Assembly (NCBI RefSeq): GCF_900107775.1
Contig: NZ_FNRF01000002.1
Span: forward strand, 623,129 to 687,128
Reading direction: 5' to 3'
Length of the DNA stretch: 64,000 bases
Origin: Xylanibacter ruminicola
GTDB taxonomy: Bacteria > Bacteroidota > Bacteroidia > Bacteroidales > Bacteroidaceae
The translations under genes were made by a program, and so were the position numbers. Under the pieces are notes generated by a model, which worked only from the letters and a program-made list of their open reading frames with translations, had not been told where the DNA came from and searched no databases. This document shows, piece after piece, positions 54,970 to 64,000 of this stretch (its first letter is position 1; each line of letters starts with the position of its first letter).

Positions 54970-55876
54970 AACGCTTATCGTGATCACAGGGCCAACGGCC
55001 GTAGGCAAAACAGCCTTGTGTCTCGACATAGCCCAGCACTTTGGCATACCTATCATCAATGCCGATTCGAGGCAGATATACAAGGAGCTGAAGATAGGGA
55101 CAGCGAGTCCCACCATCGAGCAAATGCGACGAGTGCCCCACTACTTTGTGGGATCGCTCTCGCTGCACGATTACTACAGTGCATCGCTCTTTGAACAGCA
55201 GGTTCTGGACATTCTGCAGCGCGAGTTTGAGTATAGCGACTACGCCCTGCTTACTGGTGGCAGTATGATGTATATTGATGCTGTGTGCAATGGTATCGAC
55301 GACATACCAACGGTTGACGATGCAACTCGCGAAGCCCTAAAAGCTAGGTTATCTAGCGAAGGTCTAGAACCTCTAGTAGAAGAACTTAGAAGGCTTGACC
55401 CTGAGTACTACGAGATAGTTGACAAGCAGAACCCTCGCCGCGTGGTGCACGGACTGGAGATATGCCTGATGACAGGTAAGACCTACACCTCGTTCCGCAA
55501 ACGCGAGAAGAAAGAACGTCCGTTCCGCATTGTAAAAATCGGACTGAACCGCGACCGCGAGGAACTGTACAACCGCATCAACCAACGCGTTGACCAGATG
55601 ATGACCGACGGACTGCTGGACGAAGCACAACGTTTGTACCCGATGCGCCACATGAACGCGCTCAACACGGTGGGTTATAAAGAGATGTTTGCCTACATCG
55701 ACGGCACCTGGACACTGGAAGAGGCCGTTGAACGTATAAAGGGTAACACCAGGCGATACGCACGCAAACAATTAACATGGTATAAGAAAGATGAACAGAT
55801 AAGGTGGTTTCACCCCGACGAAATAGAACAAATTTATAGTTACATATCTCAAGACTATGAGCAACGAAACAACTGA
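54956..55876 (+). CDS. miaA: tRNA dimethylallyltransferase
   Basis: 306 aa with a GTG start overlapping lpx[21 protein letters not shown] is the P-loop, [12 protein letters not shown] the tRNA contact, and [20 protein letters not shown] follows. It prenylates A37 of UNN-decoding tRNAs. A cluster of four CTAG at 55344-55376 uses codons (CTA, AGG, AGA) that differ from those around it. Confidence 0.94.
   Translation: MSSAKTLIVITGPTAVGKTALCLDIAQHFGIPIINADSRQIYKELKIGTASPTIEQMRRVPHYFVGSLSLHDYYSASLFEQQVLDILQREFEYSDYALLTGGSMMYIDAVCNGIDDIPTVDDATREALKARLSSEGLEPLVEELRRLDPEYYEIVDKQNPRRVVHGLEICLMTGKTYTSFRKREKKERPFRIVKIGLNRDREELYNRINQRVDQMMTDGLLDEAQRLYPMRHMNALNTVGYKEMFAYIDGTWTLEEAVERIKGNTRRYARKQLTWYKKDEQIRWFHPDEIEQIYSYISQDYEQRNN
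55344..55376. repeat. CTAG cluster in miaA
   Basis: CTAG at 55344, 55353, 55364 and 55373 (spacings 9, 11, 9). The encoded [20 protein letters not shown] is normal MiaA sequence, so only codon choice is unusual. Confidence 0.75.
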
Positions 55877-58355
55877 AAAATTGATGGGCTGGCTGAATCT
55901 GGCTCTGCAGAAAATCAAAGGTTTCTGGCCTTGGTATAAAGGCTTGTATCAGGGACGTGCCTGGTACGTTAAGATACTGGTAGGCATTGCCTCGCTGGTA
56001 ATAGCTTTCTTCCTGTATCTGGTAGCAGTCGATATCAACTTCCTGTGGCTGTTTGGTAAGAGCCCCTCGATGAGTACCATCAAGAACAAGCGCCCAGCCG
56101 AGGCTTCGATGATTCTCAGTGCCGATGGCAAACAGATTGGTAAGTTCTTTAGCGAGAACCGCACCCCTGTAGGCTACGACGATGTTAACCCCGCCTTCTG
56201 GAAGGCCCTGATTGATACCGAAGATGAGCGTTTCTACAGTCATCATGGTATCGATTATCAGGCTTTTGCAGCTGCTCTGAAGGACTACGCCCTGCATCAC
56301 GATGCACGTGGCGCATCAACCATCACACAGCAGTTGGCCAAGAACCTGTTCCGCACACGTTCGGAGTATTCTACAGGTTTGCTGGGTAACATCCCCGGCA
56401 TCAAGATGCTCATCCTGAAGAGCAAGGAGTGGATTACAGCCTATAAGCTGGAGTTCTTCTTTACCAAGAACGAGATTCTTACACAGTATGCCAACACCGT
56501 TGACTTCGGTTCGAACGCATTCGGCATCAAGACGGCCTGCAAAACTTATTTCGGTTGCTCGCCAAAGGAGCTTACTACCGAGAAAGCAGCTGTGCTGGTA
56601 GGTATGCTGAAGGCTACCACCTACTATAACCCGCTGATTAACCCCAACAACTCGCTGAAGCGTCGTAACATTGTGCTCGACCTGATGCACCAGCACGGCG
56701 ACCTGACCAAACAGGAGTGCGACTCGCTGAAACAGCTGGAGATTAAGCTGGACTACAGCGTGGAGAATGCCTACGACGGCGAAGCCAACTACTTCCGCGA
56801 GGCTGTGGCCGACTTTATGAAGAGCTGGTGTACCGACTACTACGGCGAGAACAACAAATACGCTTACTACACCGAGGGACTGAAGATTTACACCACACTC
56901 GACTCGCGCATGCAGAAGTATGCCGAGGAGGCTGCTGTAAAGCAGATGAAACAGGTTCAGAAGAGCTTTAACTCGCACTGGGGCAGCACAAACCCCTGGC
57001 AGGACGAGCGCCACGTTGAGATCCCCCACTTTATCGAGGATCTGGCCAAGAAGACACCTTATTATAAATATCTGAGTCGCAAGTTCGAGGATAATCAGGA
57101 CTCTATCGATTACTATCTGAACCTGCCTCATAAGGTACGCCTGTTCGACTACGACAGCGAGACGGGCTATATCGAGAAGGAGATTTCTACACTCGACTCG
57201 CTGCGCTATATGGAGCGCTTTATGCACTGCGGATTTGTGGCCATCGAGCCTCAGACCGGACACGTAAAGGCTTGGGTGGGCGACGTTGACTTCAAGACCT
57301 GGAAATACGACAAGGTTACCGCCATGCGTCAGCCAGGTTCTACCTTCAAGCTGTTTGTTTACACCGAGGCCATGAATCAGGGCATCACCCCTTGCGACAC
57401 CCGCAAAGACGAGTACTTCTCGATGAAGGTGATGGATCACGGCGAGGAGGTGACATGGGCACCAACCAATGCCGACGGACGTTTCTCGAATGCCGACATC
57501 ACCCTGAAGCAGGCTTTTGCCATGAGTATCAACTCGGTAGCCGTTCGCCTGGGTCAGGAGTGCGGTATCGACAATATCGTAAAGACCGCCCACGACATGG
57601 GTATCAAGAGCAAGCTCGACGCTACCCCAGCCCTGGCGCTGGGTTCGAGCGACGTAAACCTGCTGGAGATGGTGAGCGCCTACTGCACACCTTGTAACGA
57701 TGGTGTACAGCACGACCCCATACTGGTAAGCAAGATTGAGGACCGCGACGGTAACGTGATCTACGAGGCTCCCACACAGGGCGAACAGGCCATTCCTTAT
57801 CGCAGCGCCTTCCTGGTACAGCAGTTGCTGATGGGTGGTATGAGCGGCACCAGCTCGCGCCTGAGAGGTTTTGTAGGCTATGACGTGACCGACACCGACT
57901 TTGGTGGTAAGACAGGTACATCAAACAACCACTCTGATGCCTGGTTCATCGGCACCACACCTAACCTGGTTTGTGGCGCATGGGTAGGCGGCGAGTATCG
58001 TTGCATCCACTTCCGTTCGGGTATGCTGGGTCAGGGTAACCGTACGGCACTGCCCATCTGTGGTTACTTCCTGGGCAGTCTGCTCAAGGATCCTGCCTTC
58101 CAGAAGTATCACGCTAAGTTTGGCGCATCAAAGGATAACTCGCTCACACAGAACATGTATGGCTGCGGCGGTTATCTGGCTATGCCTTCGGATTCCGACT
58201 CAATCGCTGTCGACTCGCTCCACGTTTCGGAGAGCGGCGAGCTGATTGAGGTGCAGGGCGATGGCAGCATCAAGACCGGTGAGGCCGACCACGAGAACGC
58301 CAACACCACACCAACACCAAACAATAACGGCGAAGCTACCGAGAAAAAAGATTAA
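55857..58355 (+). CDS. Penicillin-binding protein 1A-type (bifunctional)
   Basis: 832 aa. An N-terminal membrane helix (about 39-60), the glycosyltransferase domain with [16 protein letters not shown] (catalytic Glu) and [14 protein letters not shown], and the transpeptidase domain with [12 protein letters not shown] (SxxK), SINSVAVRL (SxN) and [15 protein letters not shown] (KTG). A low-complexity C-tail follows. It polymerises and cross-links peptidoglycan. It overlaps miaA by 20 bases and shares its last base with the helicase start. Confidence 0.94.
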   Translation: MSNETTEKLMGWLNLALQKIKGFWPWYKGLYQGRAWYVKILVGIASLVIAFFLYLVAVDINFLWLFGKSPSMSTIKNKRPAEASMILSADGKQIGKFFSENRTPVGYDDVNPAFWKALIDTEDERFYSHHGIDYQAFAAALKDYALHHDARGASTITQQLAKNLFRTRSEYSTGLLGNIPGIKMLILKSKEWITAYKLEFFFTKNEILTQYANTVDFGSNAFGIKTACKTYFGCSPKELTTEKAAVLVGMLKATTYYNPLINPNNSLKRRNIVLDLMHQHGDLTKQECDSLKQLEIKLDYSVENAYDGEANYFREAVADFMKSWCTDYYGENNKYAYYTEGLKIYTTLDSRMQKYAEEAAVKQMKQVQKSFNSHWGSTNPWQDERHVEIPHFIEDLAKKTPYYKYLSRKFEDNQDSIDYYLNLPHKVRLFDYDSETGYIEKEISTLDSLRYMERFMHCGFVAIEPQTGHVKAWVGDVDFKTWKYDKVTAMRQPGSTFKLFVYTEAMNQGITPCDTRKDEYFSMKVMDHGEEVTWAPTNADGRFSNADITLKQAFAMSINSVAVRLGQECGIDNIVKTAHDMGIKSKLDATPALALGSSDVNLLEMVSAYCTPCNDGVQHDPILVSKIEDRDGNVIYEAPTQGEQAIPYRSAFLVQQLLMGGMSGTSSRLRGFVGYDVTDTDFGGKTGTSNNHSDAWFIGTTPNLVCGAWVGGEYRCIHFRSGMLGQGNRTALPICGYFLGSLLKDPAFQKYHAKFGASKDNSLTQNMYGCGGYLAMPSDSDSIAVDSLHVSESGELIEVQGDGSIKTGEADHENANTTPTPNNNGEATEKKD

Positions 58356-60163
58356 TGCAAGCAGAACAGCAACTTGATCTGGACAACAAAGAGTGGCAAG
58401 ACGCTCTCCAGATCATCAACTATACACGGCGCTCGCTTTTCCTAACCGGAAAAGCGGGCACTGGTAAATCCACCTTTCTGCGCTACGTTTCGAAGAACAC
58501 CAAAAAGAAACATGTGATACTGGCACCTACCGGCATTGCGGCTATCAATGCAGGCGGATCAACACTTCACAGCTTTTTTAAACTCCCCTTCCACCCGCTA
58601 TTGCCCAACGATGTGCAGTACAGTTGGAAGAACCTGAAGAAAACCCTGAAATATAACGGCGCCCAGTGCAAACTGATACGCGAGGTGGAGCTGATTATCA
58701 TCGACGAGATATCGATGGTGCGTGCCGATATCATCGACTTTATAGATAAGGTATTACGCGCGTACACGCGTAACCCCGAACCATTTGGTGGCAAACAGCT
58801 GTTGCTGGTGGGCGATATCTTCCAGCTGGAACCCGTGCTGAAGGACGACGACCGACAGCTGTTACAGCCCTTCTACCCTTCGGCCTATTTCTTTAATGCC
58901 AAAGTGTGGCAGACGATGCCGATTGTGTCTATCGAGCTGCGTAAGGTGTATCGCCAGACCGACGATAAGTTTATCGCCATCCTGGATCGCATCCGCAACA
59001 ACACCGCCACCCAGCACGATTTAGATTCACTCAATTCGAGAGTGGAGAAATCTCCTTCCTCTCCCCTCCTTCCTCCTTCCTCGGACAGCACTCCCTCCTC
59101 GCCCCCCTCACCGCTCTCCATCACTCTCGCTGCCCGCAGGGATACCGTTGATTTCATTAACGACCAGCATCTGGATGCGCTGGATGGCGAAGTGAGCATG
59201 TTTAAGGGCGAGATAAAAGGTAACTTCCCCGAAAGCTCGTTGCCCACTCCCATGGAGCTGCACCTGAAACCAGGCGCGCAGATTATCTTTATCAAGAACG
59301 ATAAGGAGAAACGCTGGGTTAACGGTACGCTGGGCACCATCGAGTATATCGACGAGGAAGGCGGCGTGATTGGTGTGATGACCGAAGATAACGAGGAGTT
59401 CGACGTGGAGCGCGACATCTGGGAGAACATGCGCTACACCTTTAACGAGAAGGAACAGAAGATTGAGGAAGAGCTGCTGGGCACCTATACCCAGTTTCCA
59501 CTTCGCCTGGCGTGGGCCATTACAGTACACAAGAGTCAGGGCCTGACTTTTTCGCAAATCTCCATCGACTTTGGTGGCGGGGGCGCCTTTGCTGGCGGAC
59601 AGACTTATGTGGCCCTTTCGCGCTGTACATCGCTCGAAGGCATCACGCTGAAAGAGCCCTTACGCCCCAGCGATATCTTTGTACGCGCCGAGGTAGTAAG
59701 GTTTGCCAATCAGTACAACAACCAGCAGATGATTAACCAGGCCCTGCAGGAAGGTAAGGCCGACCGCGAATACCACGATGCCGTAACCGCCTTTGACCGA
59801 GGTGATTTCAAATCATTCCTCGACTCATTCTTCAAAGCCATCCATCTGCGCTACGATATCGAGAAGCCGCATATCCGTCGTTATATCCGCCATAAGCTGG
59901 AGATTATCAATCGCCAGAAACGTGAGATAGAACGTCTGAAGGAGAACCACGCAACCGAGATGGCCCAGCTGAAGAACGAACTGGAGGCTAAGCGCGAGAT
60001 GCTGAAGCGCCTGGCTGCCGAATACACCATCATGGGTCGCGAGTGCGAGCACGAACACATGACCGAAGCCGCCATCCGCAACTATCAGAAAGCACTCGAG
60101 CTTTATCCCGATGCCGGCGACGCTCAACGCCGACTGAAAAAGCTTCAGAAAGCAACCAAATAA
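58355..60163 (+). CDS. Pif1/RecD-like helicase with TPR tail
   Basis: 602 aa. Walker A LTGKAGTGKSTFLRYVSKNT, APTGIAAINAGGSTLHSFF (motif Ia), IIIDEISMVRAD (Walker B), LLLVGDIFQLEPV and the C-terminal AITVHKSQGLTF and YVALSRC motifs fit the Pif1-like superfamily 1B group. Residues about 231-258 are a Ser/Pro-rich insertion coded by pyrimidine-rich DNA (59047-59130). The tail is helical with a TPR-like NYQKALELYPDAGDAQRRL. Role unknown; it ends the operon. Confidence 0.88.
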   Translation: MQAEQQLDLDNKEWQDALQIINYTRRSLFLTGKAGTGKSTFLRYVSKNTKKKHVILAPTGIAAINAGGSTLHSFFKLPFHPLLPNDVQYSWKNLKKTLKYNGAQCKLIREVELIIIDEISMVRADIIDFIDKVLRAYTRNPEPFGGKQLLLVGDIFQLEPVLKDDDRQLLQPFYPSAYFFNAKVWQTMPIVSIELRKVYRQTDDKFIAILDRIRNNTATQHDLDSLNSRVEKSPSSPLLPPSSDSTPSSPPSPLSITLAARRDTVDFINDQHLDALDGEVSMFKGEIKGNFPESSLPTPMELHLKPGAQIIFIKNDKEKRWVNGTLGTIEYIDEEGGVIGVMTEDNEEFDVERDIWENMRYTFNEKEQKIEEELLGTYTQFPLRLAWAITVHKSQGLTFSQISIDFGGGGAFAGGQTYVALSRCTSLEGITLKEPLRPSDIFVRAEVVRFANQYNNQQMINQALQEGKADREYHDAVTAFDRGDFKSFLDSFFKAIHLRYDIEKPHIRRYIRHKLEIINRQKREIERLKENHATEMAQLKNELEAKREMLKRLAAEYTIMGRECEHEHMTEAAIRNYQKALELYPDAGDAQRRLKKLQKATK

Positions 60164-60293
60164 TTTGTATTATTTAAAACACAAAATACCCCCATTTTGC
60201 AATCGATTACATGGTAATTTTAGTTAAATTTGTTTAATTAACAACTTTGTGTAGGCACACGGAGGCAGTTCGTCAAAAAAAAACGCGAAAAAA
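60164..60293. other. Intergenic stretch before the candidate small RNA
   Basis: AT-rich sequence after the helicase gene. No gene or clear signal apart from the promoter that follows. Confidence 0.4.
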
Positions 60294-60325
60294 TTTGTGA
60301 GTTTCCAAAAAAAACCTTACCTTTG
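60294..60325 (+). promoter_or_regulatory. Promoter of the candidate small RNA
   Basis: TTTG (60294-60297), 20 bp, TACCTTTG (60318-60325). Confidence 0.78.
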
Positions 60326-60332
60326 CCACCGT

Positions 60333-60421
60333 TATCCTGAAAACAATCTTTTTACCTTAGAAGACTAATACCTATTGAAGATATGGAGCGATCGCTTGCG
60401 AAAGTCATTGCTCTTTTTTTT
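60333..60421 (+). ncRNA. Candidate small RNA, about 90 nt
   Basis: A complete promoter is followed about 55 bases later by a strong intrinsic terminator: GAGCGAT / ATTGCTC outer stem, CTT/AAG inner stem with a GCGA tetraloop (60386-60413), then eight T. No conserved protein is coded; the short ATG frame crosses the terminator. It could be a stand-alone sRNA or a leader upstream of rplU. Family not recognised. Confidence 0.6.
60386..60421 (+). terminator. Terminator of the candidate small RNA
   Basis: GAGCGAT...ATTGCTC stem, GCGA-capped inner helix, T8. Confidence 0.82.
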
Positions 60422-60461
60422 ATCCCTACCCCAATAGTTAAACTTTCATAAATCTTCGCCA

Positions 60462-60490
60462 AAGTTCAATGTTCAATGTTCAATGTTCAA
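60462..60490. repeat. Tandem heptamer repeat (TTCAATG)
   Basis: Four copies of TTCAATG/TTCAATA directly upstream of the rplU -7 box, covering the expected -33 region. Confidence 0.82.
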
Positions 60491-60500
60491 TAAAAATGTG

Positions 60501-60508
60501 TACCTTTG
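60501..60508 (+). promoter_or_regulatory. Probable -7 element for rplU-rpmA
   Basis: TACCTTTG, about 90 bases upstream of rplU. The -33 position lies in the heptamer repeat and is not TTTG. Confidence 0.6.
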
Positions 60509-60597
60509 CACCCCGTTAGAGTCCGTTGGGGCAGAGTTAAGTGTGTACGAACGTATGCCGCCTCGCGGAAAAACCCCTAAATACAAATAAAAGCAAA

Positions 60598-60915
60598 ATG
60601 TACGCAATTGTAGAAATTCAGGGTCAGCAGTTCAAGGCCGAGGAGGGCAAGAAGCTCTTCGTGCACCACATCAAGGATGTTGAGGCAGGCAAGACTGTTG
60701 AATTTGACAAGGTACTGCTCGTAGATGCTGACGGTGCAGTAAAGGTAGGCGCTCCCACCGTAGACGGAGCAAAAGTAGTGTGTGAAGTAGTGAACCCACT
60801 CGTAAAGGGTGACAAGGTCATCGTTTTCAAGATGAAGCGTCGTAAGGACTATCGCGTTCGCAACGGTCATCGTGAGCAGTTCACAGAAGTAGTAATCAAG
60901 TCGGTAATCGCTTAA
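60598..60915 (+). CDS. rplU: 50S ribosomal protein L21
   Basis: 105 aa from [20 protein letters not shown]; an upstream in-frame ATG at 60541 lies in the leader and is rejected. [20 protein letters not shown] is the RNA-binding tail. L21 binds 23S rRNA and pairs with L27. Confidence 0.96.
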   Translation: MYAIVEIQGQQFKAEEGKKLFVHHIKDVEAGKTVEFDKVLLVDADGAVKVGAPTVDGAKVVCEVVNPLVKGDKVIVFKMKRRKDYRVRNGHREQFTEVVIKSVIA

Positions 60916-60936
60916 AAACGTAGGAGGAACAACATT

Positions 60937-61200
60937 ATGGCACATAAAAAAGGTGTAGGTAGTTCTAAGAACGGTCGTGAGAGCGCAGCTCAGCGACTTG
61001 GCATCAAGATCTTCGGTGGTCAGCAGTGCGTTGCTGGTAACATCATCGTTCGCCAGCGTGGTACAAAGCACAATCCTGGTAACAACGTTGCCATTGGTAA
61101 GGACGACACTCTCTACGCTCTCGTAGATGGTACCGTAAACTTCCACAAGGGCAAGTACAACAAGAGCGTTGTATCAGTAATTCCAAACGCTGAGGCCTAA
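60937..61200 (+). CDS. rpmA: 50S ribosomal protein L27
   Basis: 87 aa, starting [16 protein letters not shown] without the cleaved N-terminal extension known from Firmicutes. [20 protein letters not shown] is characteristic. Co-transcribed with rplU. Confidence 0.96.
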   Translation: MAHKKGVGSSKNGRESAAQRLGIKIFGGQQCVAGNIIVRQRGTKHNPGNNVAIGKDDTLYALVDGTVNFHKGKYNKSVVSVIPNAEA

Positions 61201-61240
61201 GAGAATTATTAAGAAACACTTATTCCAAACAAACAACAGG

Positions 61241-61269
61241 ATCCCGCACTCCGCAAGGAGTAGCGGGAT
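61241..61269 (+). terminator. Terminator after rpmA
   Basis: ATCCCGCACTCC / GGAGTAGCGGGAT stem with a GCAA loop and a T-rich tail. Confidence 0.88.
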
Positions 61270-61292
61270 TTCTGCTTTTTTTAGCTTATTTC

Positions 61293-61324
61293 TTTGGCTA
61301 TTTAACCGATTATTTGTACCTTTG
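61293..61324 (+). promoter_or_regulatory. serS promoter
   Basis: TTTG (61293-61296), 20 bp, TACCTTTG (61317-61324), 42 bases before the ATG. Confidence 0.82.
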
Positions 61325-61365
61325 CGCCTTAGAAAAGAATATAAACTAATAAATACGTATTTAAA

Positions 61366-62685
61366 ATGTTAACACTCAAACTCATCAATGAGGAAACAGA
61401 ACGCGTAATTCGCGGATTGGAGAAGAAACACTTCGCCGGCGCCAAAGAGGCTATCGACAATGTATTGGCCGTTGACAAGCAGCGTCGCGAAGCTCAGCAG
61501 GAACTTGACAAATGCCTGAACGAGCAGAAGCAGCTTTCAGGACAGATAGGCCGCCTGATGAAGGAGGGCAAGAAGGACGAGGCCGAGCAGGTAAAGGCTC
61601 AGGTGGCTCAGCTCAAGGAGAAATCTAAGGAGCTGGACGAAACCATGGCCAAGGCTCAGGAGGAGATGACCACTCTGCTGTGCCAGATTCCTAACATCCC
61701 TTACGACGAGGTGCCCGAGGGCCGCGTTGCTGAGGATAACCACGTAGTAAAAAGCAACCTGAAGGAGTGCACCGCTAACGACACCGTTGGCAACTGGGAC
61801 GTTAACCCATCACTGGGTATCGCTAATCCCCTGCCCCACTGGGAGCTCACCAAGAAATACAACCTCATCGACTTTGATCTGGGCGTAAAGATCACAGGTG
61901 CCGGATTCCCCGTTTATATCGGTAAGGGTGCCCGATTGCAGCGTGCCCTCATCAACTTCTTCCTCGACGAGGCCCGTAAGAGCGGATACACCGAGATCAT
62001 GCCTCCTACAGTAGTTAACGCGGCATCAGGCTACGGTACAGGTCAGCTCCCCGATAAGGAGGGACAGATGTACCACTGCGAGGTGGATGATTTCTATCTC
62101 ATCCCAACAGCCGAGGTACCTGTAACAAATATCTATCGCGACGTGATTCTCGACGAAAAGGATCTGCCTATCAAGAACTGTGCTTACACAGAGTGCTTCC
62201 GTCGTGAGGCTGGCTCATACGGTAAAGACGTTCGCGGACTGAATCGTCTGCACGAGTTCTCGAAGATTGAGATTGTACGTATCGATAAGCCCGAGCACTC
62301 AAAGGAGAGCCACAAGGAGATGCTGGAGCACGTTGAGGGCCTGCTCAAGAAGTTAGAGCTTCCCTATCGTATTCTGCTGCTTTGCGGTGGCGATCAGAGC
62401 TTTACAAGCGCCATCTGCTACGACTTCGAGGTTTACTCAGAGGCTCAGGGACGCTGGCTCGAGGTTTCGAGTGTATCTAACTTCGATACCTATCAGGCTA
62501 ACCGCTTGAAGTGCCGCTACCGTAACAGCGAGACCAAGAAGACCGAACTGTGCCACACACTGAACGGATCGGCTTTGGCTCTGCCTCGTATCGTGACTGC
62601 CCTGCTGGAGAACAATCAGACCGAAAACGGTATCAAGATTCCAGCAGCACTCGTACCCTACATGGGTTGCGACATGATTGATTAA
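61366..62685 (+). CDS. serS: Seryl-tRNA synthetase
   Basis: 439 aa. An N-terminal coiled-coil arm (about 30-100) that binds the long variable arm of tRNA-Ser, then class II motifs: motif 2 FRREAGSYGKDVRGLNRLHEF and motif 3 NGSALALPRIVTALLENNQ. It charges tRNA-Ser. It has its own promoter. Confidence 0.96.
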   Translation: MLTLKLINEETERVIRGLEKKHFAGAKEAIDNVLAVDKQRREAQQELDKCLNEQKQLSGQIGRLMKEGKKDEAEQVKAQVAQLKEKSKELDETMAKAQEEMTTLLCQIPNIPYDEVPEGRVAEDNHVVKSNLKECTANDTVGNWDVNPSLGIANPLPHWELTKKYNLIDFDLGVKITGAGFPVYIGKGARLQRALINFFLDEARKSGYTEIMPPTVVNAASGYGTGQLPDKEGQMYHCEVDDFYLIPTAEVPVTNIYRDVILDEKDLPIKNCAYTECFRREAGSYGKDVRGLNRLHEFSKIEIVRIDKPEHSKESHKEMLEHVEGLLKKLELPYRILLLCGGDQSFTSAICYDFEVYSEAQGRWLEVSSVSNFDTYQANRLKCRYRNSETKKTELCHTLNGSALALPRIVTALLENNQTENGIKIPAALVPYMGCDMID

Positions 62686-62705
62686 TCAACAACTTACAAA
62701 TACTT

Positions 62706-64000
62706 ATGAACAAAATCGTTAGAAAAGAGCAGTTCTCCGAGAAAGTATTTCTCTTCGAGATCGAAGCTCCACTGATTGCAAAGAGCCGTAAAGCCGGTAA
62801 CTTTGTGATCGTGCGCGTAGGCAAGAAGGGTGAGCGCATGCCGCTTACCATCGCTGGCGCAGACATCGAAAAGGGAACCATCACACTGGTTGTACAGATG
62901 GTGGGACTCTCATCTAAGAAACTCTGTGCCCTGAATGTGGGCGACTATGTGACCGACGTGGTTGGTCCATTAGGTAACCCCACTAAGATTGAGAACTACG
63001 GCACCGTGGTTTGTGCAGGTGGTGGACTGGGCGTTGCTCCAATGCTGCCCATTATCCAGGCCCTGAAAGCTGCTGGTAACCGCGTGCTCTCAGTAATGGC
63101 TGGTCGTTCGAAAGACCTCATTATCCTTGAAGATAAGGTACGCGAGAGTTCTGACGAGGTAATTATTATGACCGATGATGGAAGCTACGGCGAAAAGGGC
63201 GTAGTAACCGTTGGTATCGAGAAGTTTATTGAGCAGGAGCCACACGTTGACAAGGTATTTGCCATCGGACCTCCAATCATGATGAAGTTCTCGAATCTCA
63301 CCGCACAGAAGCACAATATTCCTTGCGAGGTATCGCTCAACACCATTATGGTGGATGGAACTGGTATGTGCGGTGCTTGCCGACTCACCATCGGAGGCAA
63401 AACAAAGTTCGTATGTATCGACGGACCCGAGTTCGACGGTGCACTGGTAGACTGGGACGAGATGTTTAAGCGTATGGGCACTTTTAAGCGCGAGGAGCAG
63501 GAGGAACTGGCCCACTACGAGGAGCACTTAGACGAAGCCTCCCCCGCCCCCTCCAAAAAGAGGGGTGAAACAACCTCAGCAACTACTGAAGCTTCCCTCC
63601 CTTTGGAGGGGTTGGAGGAGGCCTCTATCGAGGTGCTGACCGACCGCAACGCCGCCTGGCGCGATGAGCTCAGAAAGAGCATGAAACCCAAGGAGCGCAC
63701 ACAGATTGAGCGCGTGATCATGCCCGAGCTCGACCCCGTTTATCGTGCTACCACACGTACCGAGGAAGTAAACATCGGTCTGACCAAGGAGATGGCTATG
63801 ACCGAGGCTAAGCGCTGTCTCGACTGCGCCAAGCCAACTTGTGTTGAGGGCTGTCCTGTAAACATCAATATCCCATCGTTCATCAAGAACATCGAGCGCG
63901 GTCAGTTCCTGGCTGCTGCCAAGGTGCTGAAGAACACCTCTGCCCTGCCCGCTGTGTGCGGACGTGTTTGTCCTCAGGAGAAGCAGTGTGAGAGCAAGTG
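62706..64000 (+). CDS. PyrK-like FAD/NAD module fused to glutamate synthase small subunit (partial)
   Basis: 432 codons up to the window edge, starting MNKIVRKEQFSEKVFLFEIE. Residues 1-275 form a ferredoxin-reductase-like module (GGGLGVAPMLPIIQAL) with a [2Fe-2S] cysteine set in GTGMCGACRLTIGGKTKFVC. The GltD-type domain starts with the cysteine-rich CLDCAKPTCVEGCPVNI and VCGRVCPQEKQCE. The linker (277-307) is coded by two copies of a GC-rich repeat. The family is annotated as NADPH-dependent glutamate synthase or NfnB-like; the electron donor is not certain. The C-terminus is missing. Confidence 0.88.
   Translation, partial: MNKIVRKEQFSEKVFLFEIEAPLIAKSRKAGNFVIVRVGKKGERMPLTIAGADIEKGTITLVVQMVGLSSKKLCALNVGDYVTDVVGPLGNPTKIENYGTVVCAGGGLGVAPMLPIIQALKAAGNRVLSVMAGRSKDLIILEDKVRESSDEVIIMTDDGSYGEKGVVTVGIEKFIEQEPHVDKVFAIGPPIMMKFSNLTAQKHNIPCEVSLNTIMVDGTGMCGACRLTIGGKTKFVCIDGPEFDGALVDWDEMFKRMGTFKREEQEELAHYEEHLDEASPAPSKKRGETTSATTEASLPLEGLEEASIEVLTDRNAAWRDELRKSMKPKERTQIERVIMPELDPVYRATTRTEEVNIGLTKEMAMTEAKRCLDCAKPTCVEGCPVNINIPSFIKNIERGQFLAAAKVLKNTSALPAVCGRVCPQEKQCESK
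63534..63568 (+). repeat. GC-rich palindromic repeat in glutamate synthase fusion, copy 1
   Basis: GAAGCCTCCCCCGCCCCCTC followed by CAAAAAGAGGGG. It reads EASPAPSKKRG in frame. Confidence 0.8.
63588..63625 (-). repeat. GC-rich palindromic repeat in glutamate synthase fusion, copy 2 (inverted)
   Basis: GAAGCTTCCCTCCCTTTGGA then GGGGTTGGAGGAGGCCTC, the reverse complement type. It codes EASLPLEGLEEAS in frame. Confidence 0.8.

Noticed and set aside
56316..57713. A 465-codon open frame opposite the PBP1A gene
   Set aside because: Antisense shadow of a gene with complete catalytic motifs; no start signals.
60384..60450. A 22-codon frame (MERSLAKVIALFF...) at the candidate small RNA
   Set aside because: It runs through the terminator stem and T-tract and has no similarity I recognise.
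1..64000. tRNA or rRNA genes
   Set aside because: No cloverleaf with CCA end or rRNA-like stretch was noticed while reading; a covariance search was not possible.

Overview
The window comes from a member of the Bacteroidota, most likely a Prevotella-type Bacteroidales. Evidence: Bacteroidota promoters (TTTG, 19-20 bp, TAnnTTTG) precede many genes; ribosomal L28-L33-DUF4295, BatA/BatB-BatC, the LpxC-FabZ fusion, the HU-LysM protein and the PyrK-like/GltD fusion are typical of that phylum; Shine-Dalgarno sequences are mostly weak. No rRNA, tRNA, CRISPR array or transposase gene was seen.

Layout. 1-5.8 kb (minus): aerotolerance operon moxR - DUF58 - BatD-like membrane protein - batA - batB/batC fusion - batD (cut by the edge). 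5.9-10.8 kb (minus): ftsY - rimO - HU - HU/LysM membrane-spanning protein, closed by a terminator. 10.8-14.1 kb (minus): rpmB-rpmG-DUF4295 and map-tsaD-pncC. 14.2-16.3 kb: a DUF1254/DUF1214 lipoprotein and a small lipoprotein. 16.4-21.7 kb (minus): cstA - small outer-membrane barrel - nadC - C69 dipeptidase - HAD phosphatase. 21.7-26.2 kb (plus): GHL10-type glycosidase, then uxuA-uxuB for hexuronate catabolism. 26.3-33.3 kb (minus): leucine operon leuA-leuC-leuD-leuA2/cimA-leuB-TPR, preceded by a Leu/Ile-rich leader peptide and attenuator. 33.4-37 kb: MORN/GH25 muramidase, rlmH, a zinc metallopeptidase, a DUF5715 protein. 37-41.7 kb (plus): phoH-purC-menG-aroE-purM. 41.8-48.4 kb: an accessory, AT-richer region with a nuclease-helicase-S24 autopeptidase fusion coupled to a MazG-like hydrolase, a metallophosphoesterase, a DUF4143 ATPase, decayed gene fragments, tandem repeats and a large nested palindrome. 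48.4-60.2 kb (plus): prfA, pyrF, an HD phosphohydrolase, lpxD - lpxC/fabZ - lpxA - miaA - PBP1A - Pif1-like helicase. 60.2-64 kb (plus): a candidate small RNA, rplU-rpmA, serS, and the start of a PyrK-like/GltD fusion.

Most of the window is housekeeping. The parts that deserve attention are: (1) the complete leucine/isoleucine attenuator at 33.1-33.3 kb, with a 10-nt leader segment exactly complementary to the terminator; (2) the MazG + PD-(D/E)XK/DUF2075/S24 two-gene operon at 41.8-44.5 kb, a plausible uncharacterised stress or defence system; (3) the HU-PEP-TM-LysM protein that could tether DNA to peptidoglycan; (4) short GC-rich palindromic repeats inserted in frame in leuC and in the glutamate synthase fusion, plus 9-bp-period CTAG clusters in two genes; (5) a gene-poor island at 47.2-48.4 kb with a 52-bp perfect AT palindrome nested in a 32-bp inverted repeat; and (6) a promoter-to-terminator candidate small RNA at 60.3 kb.
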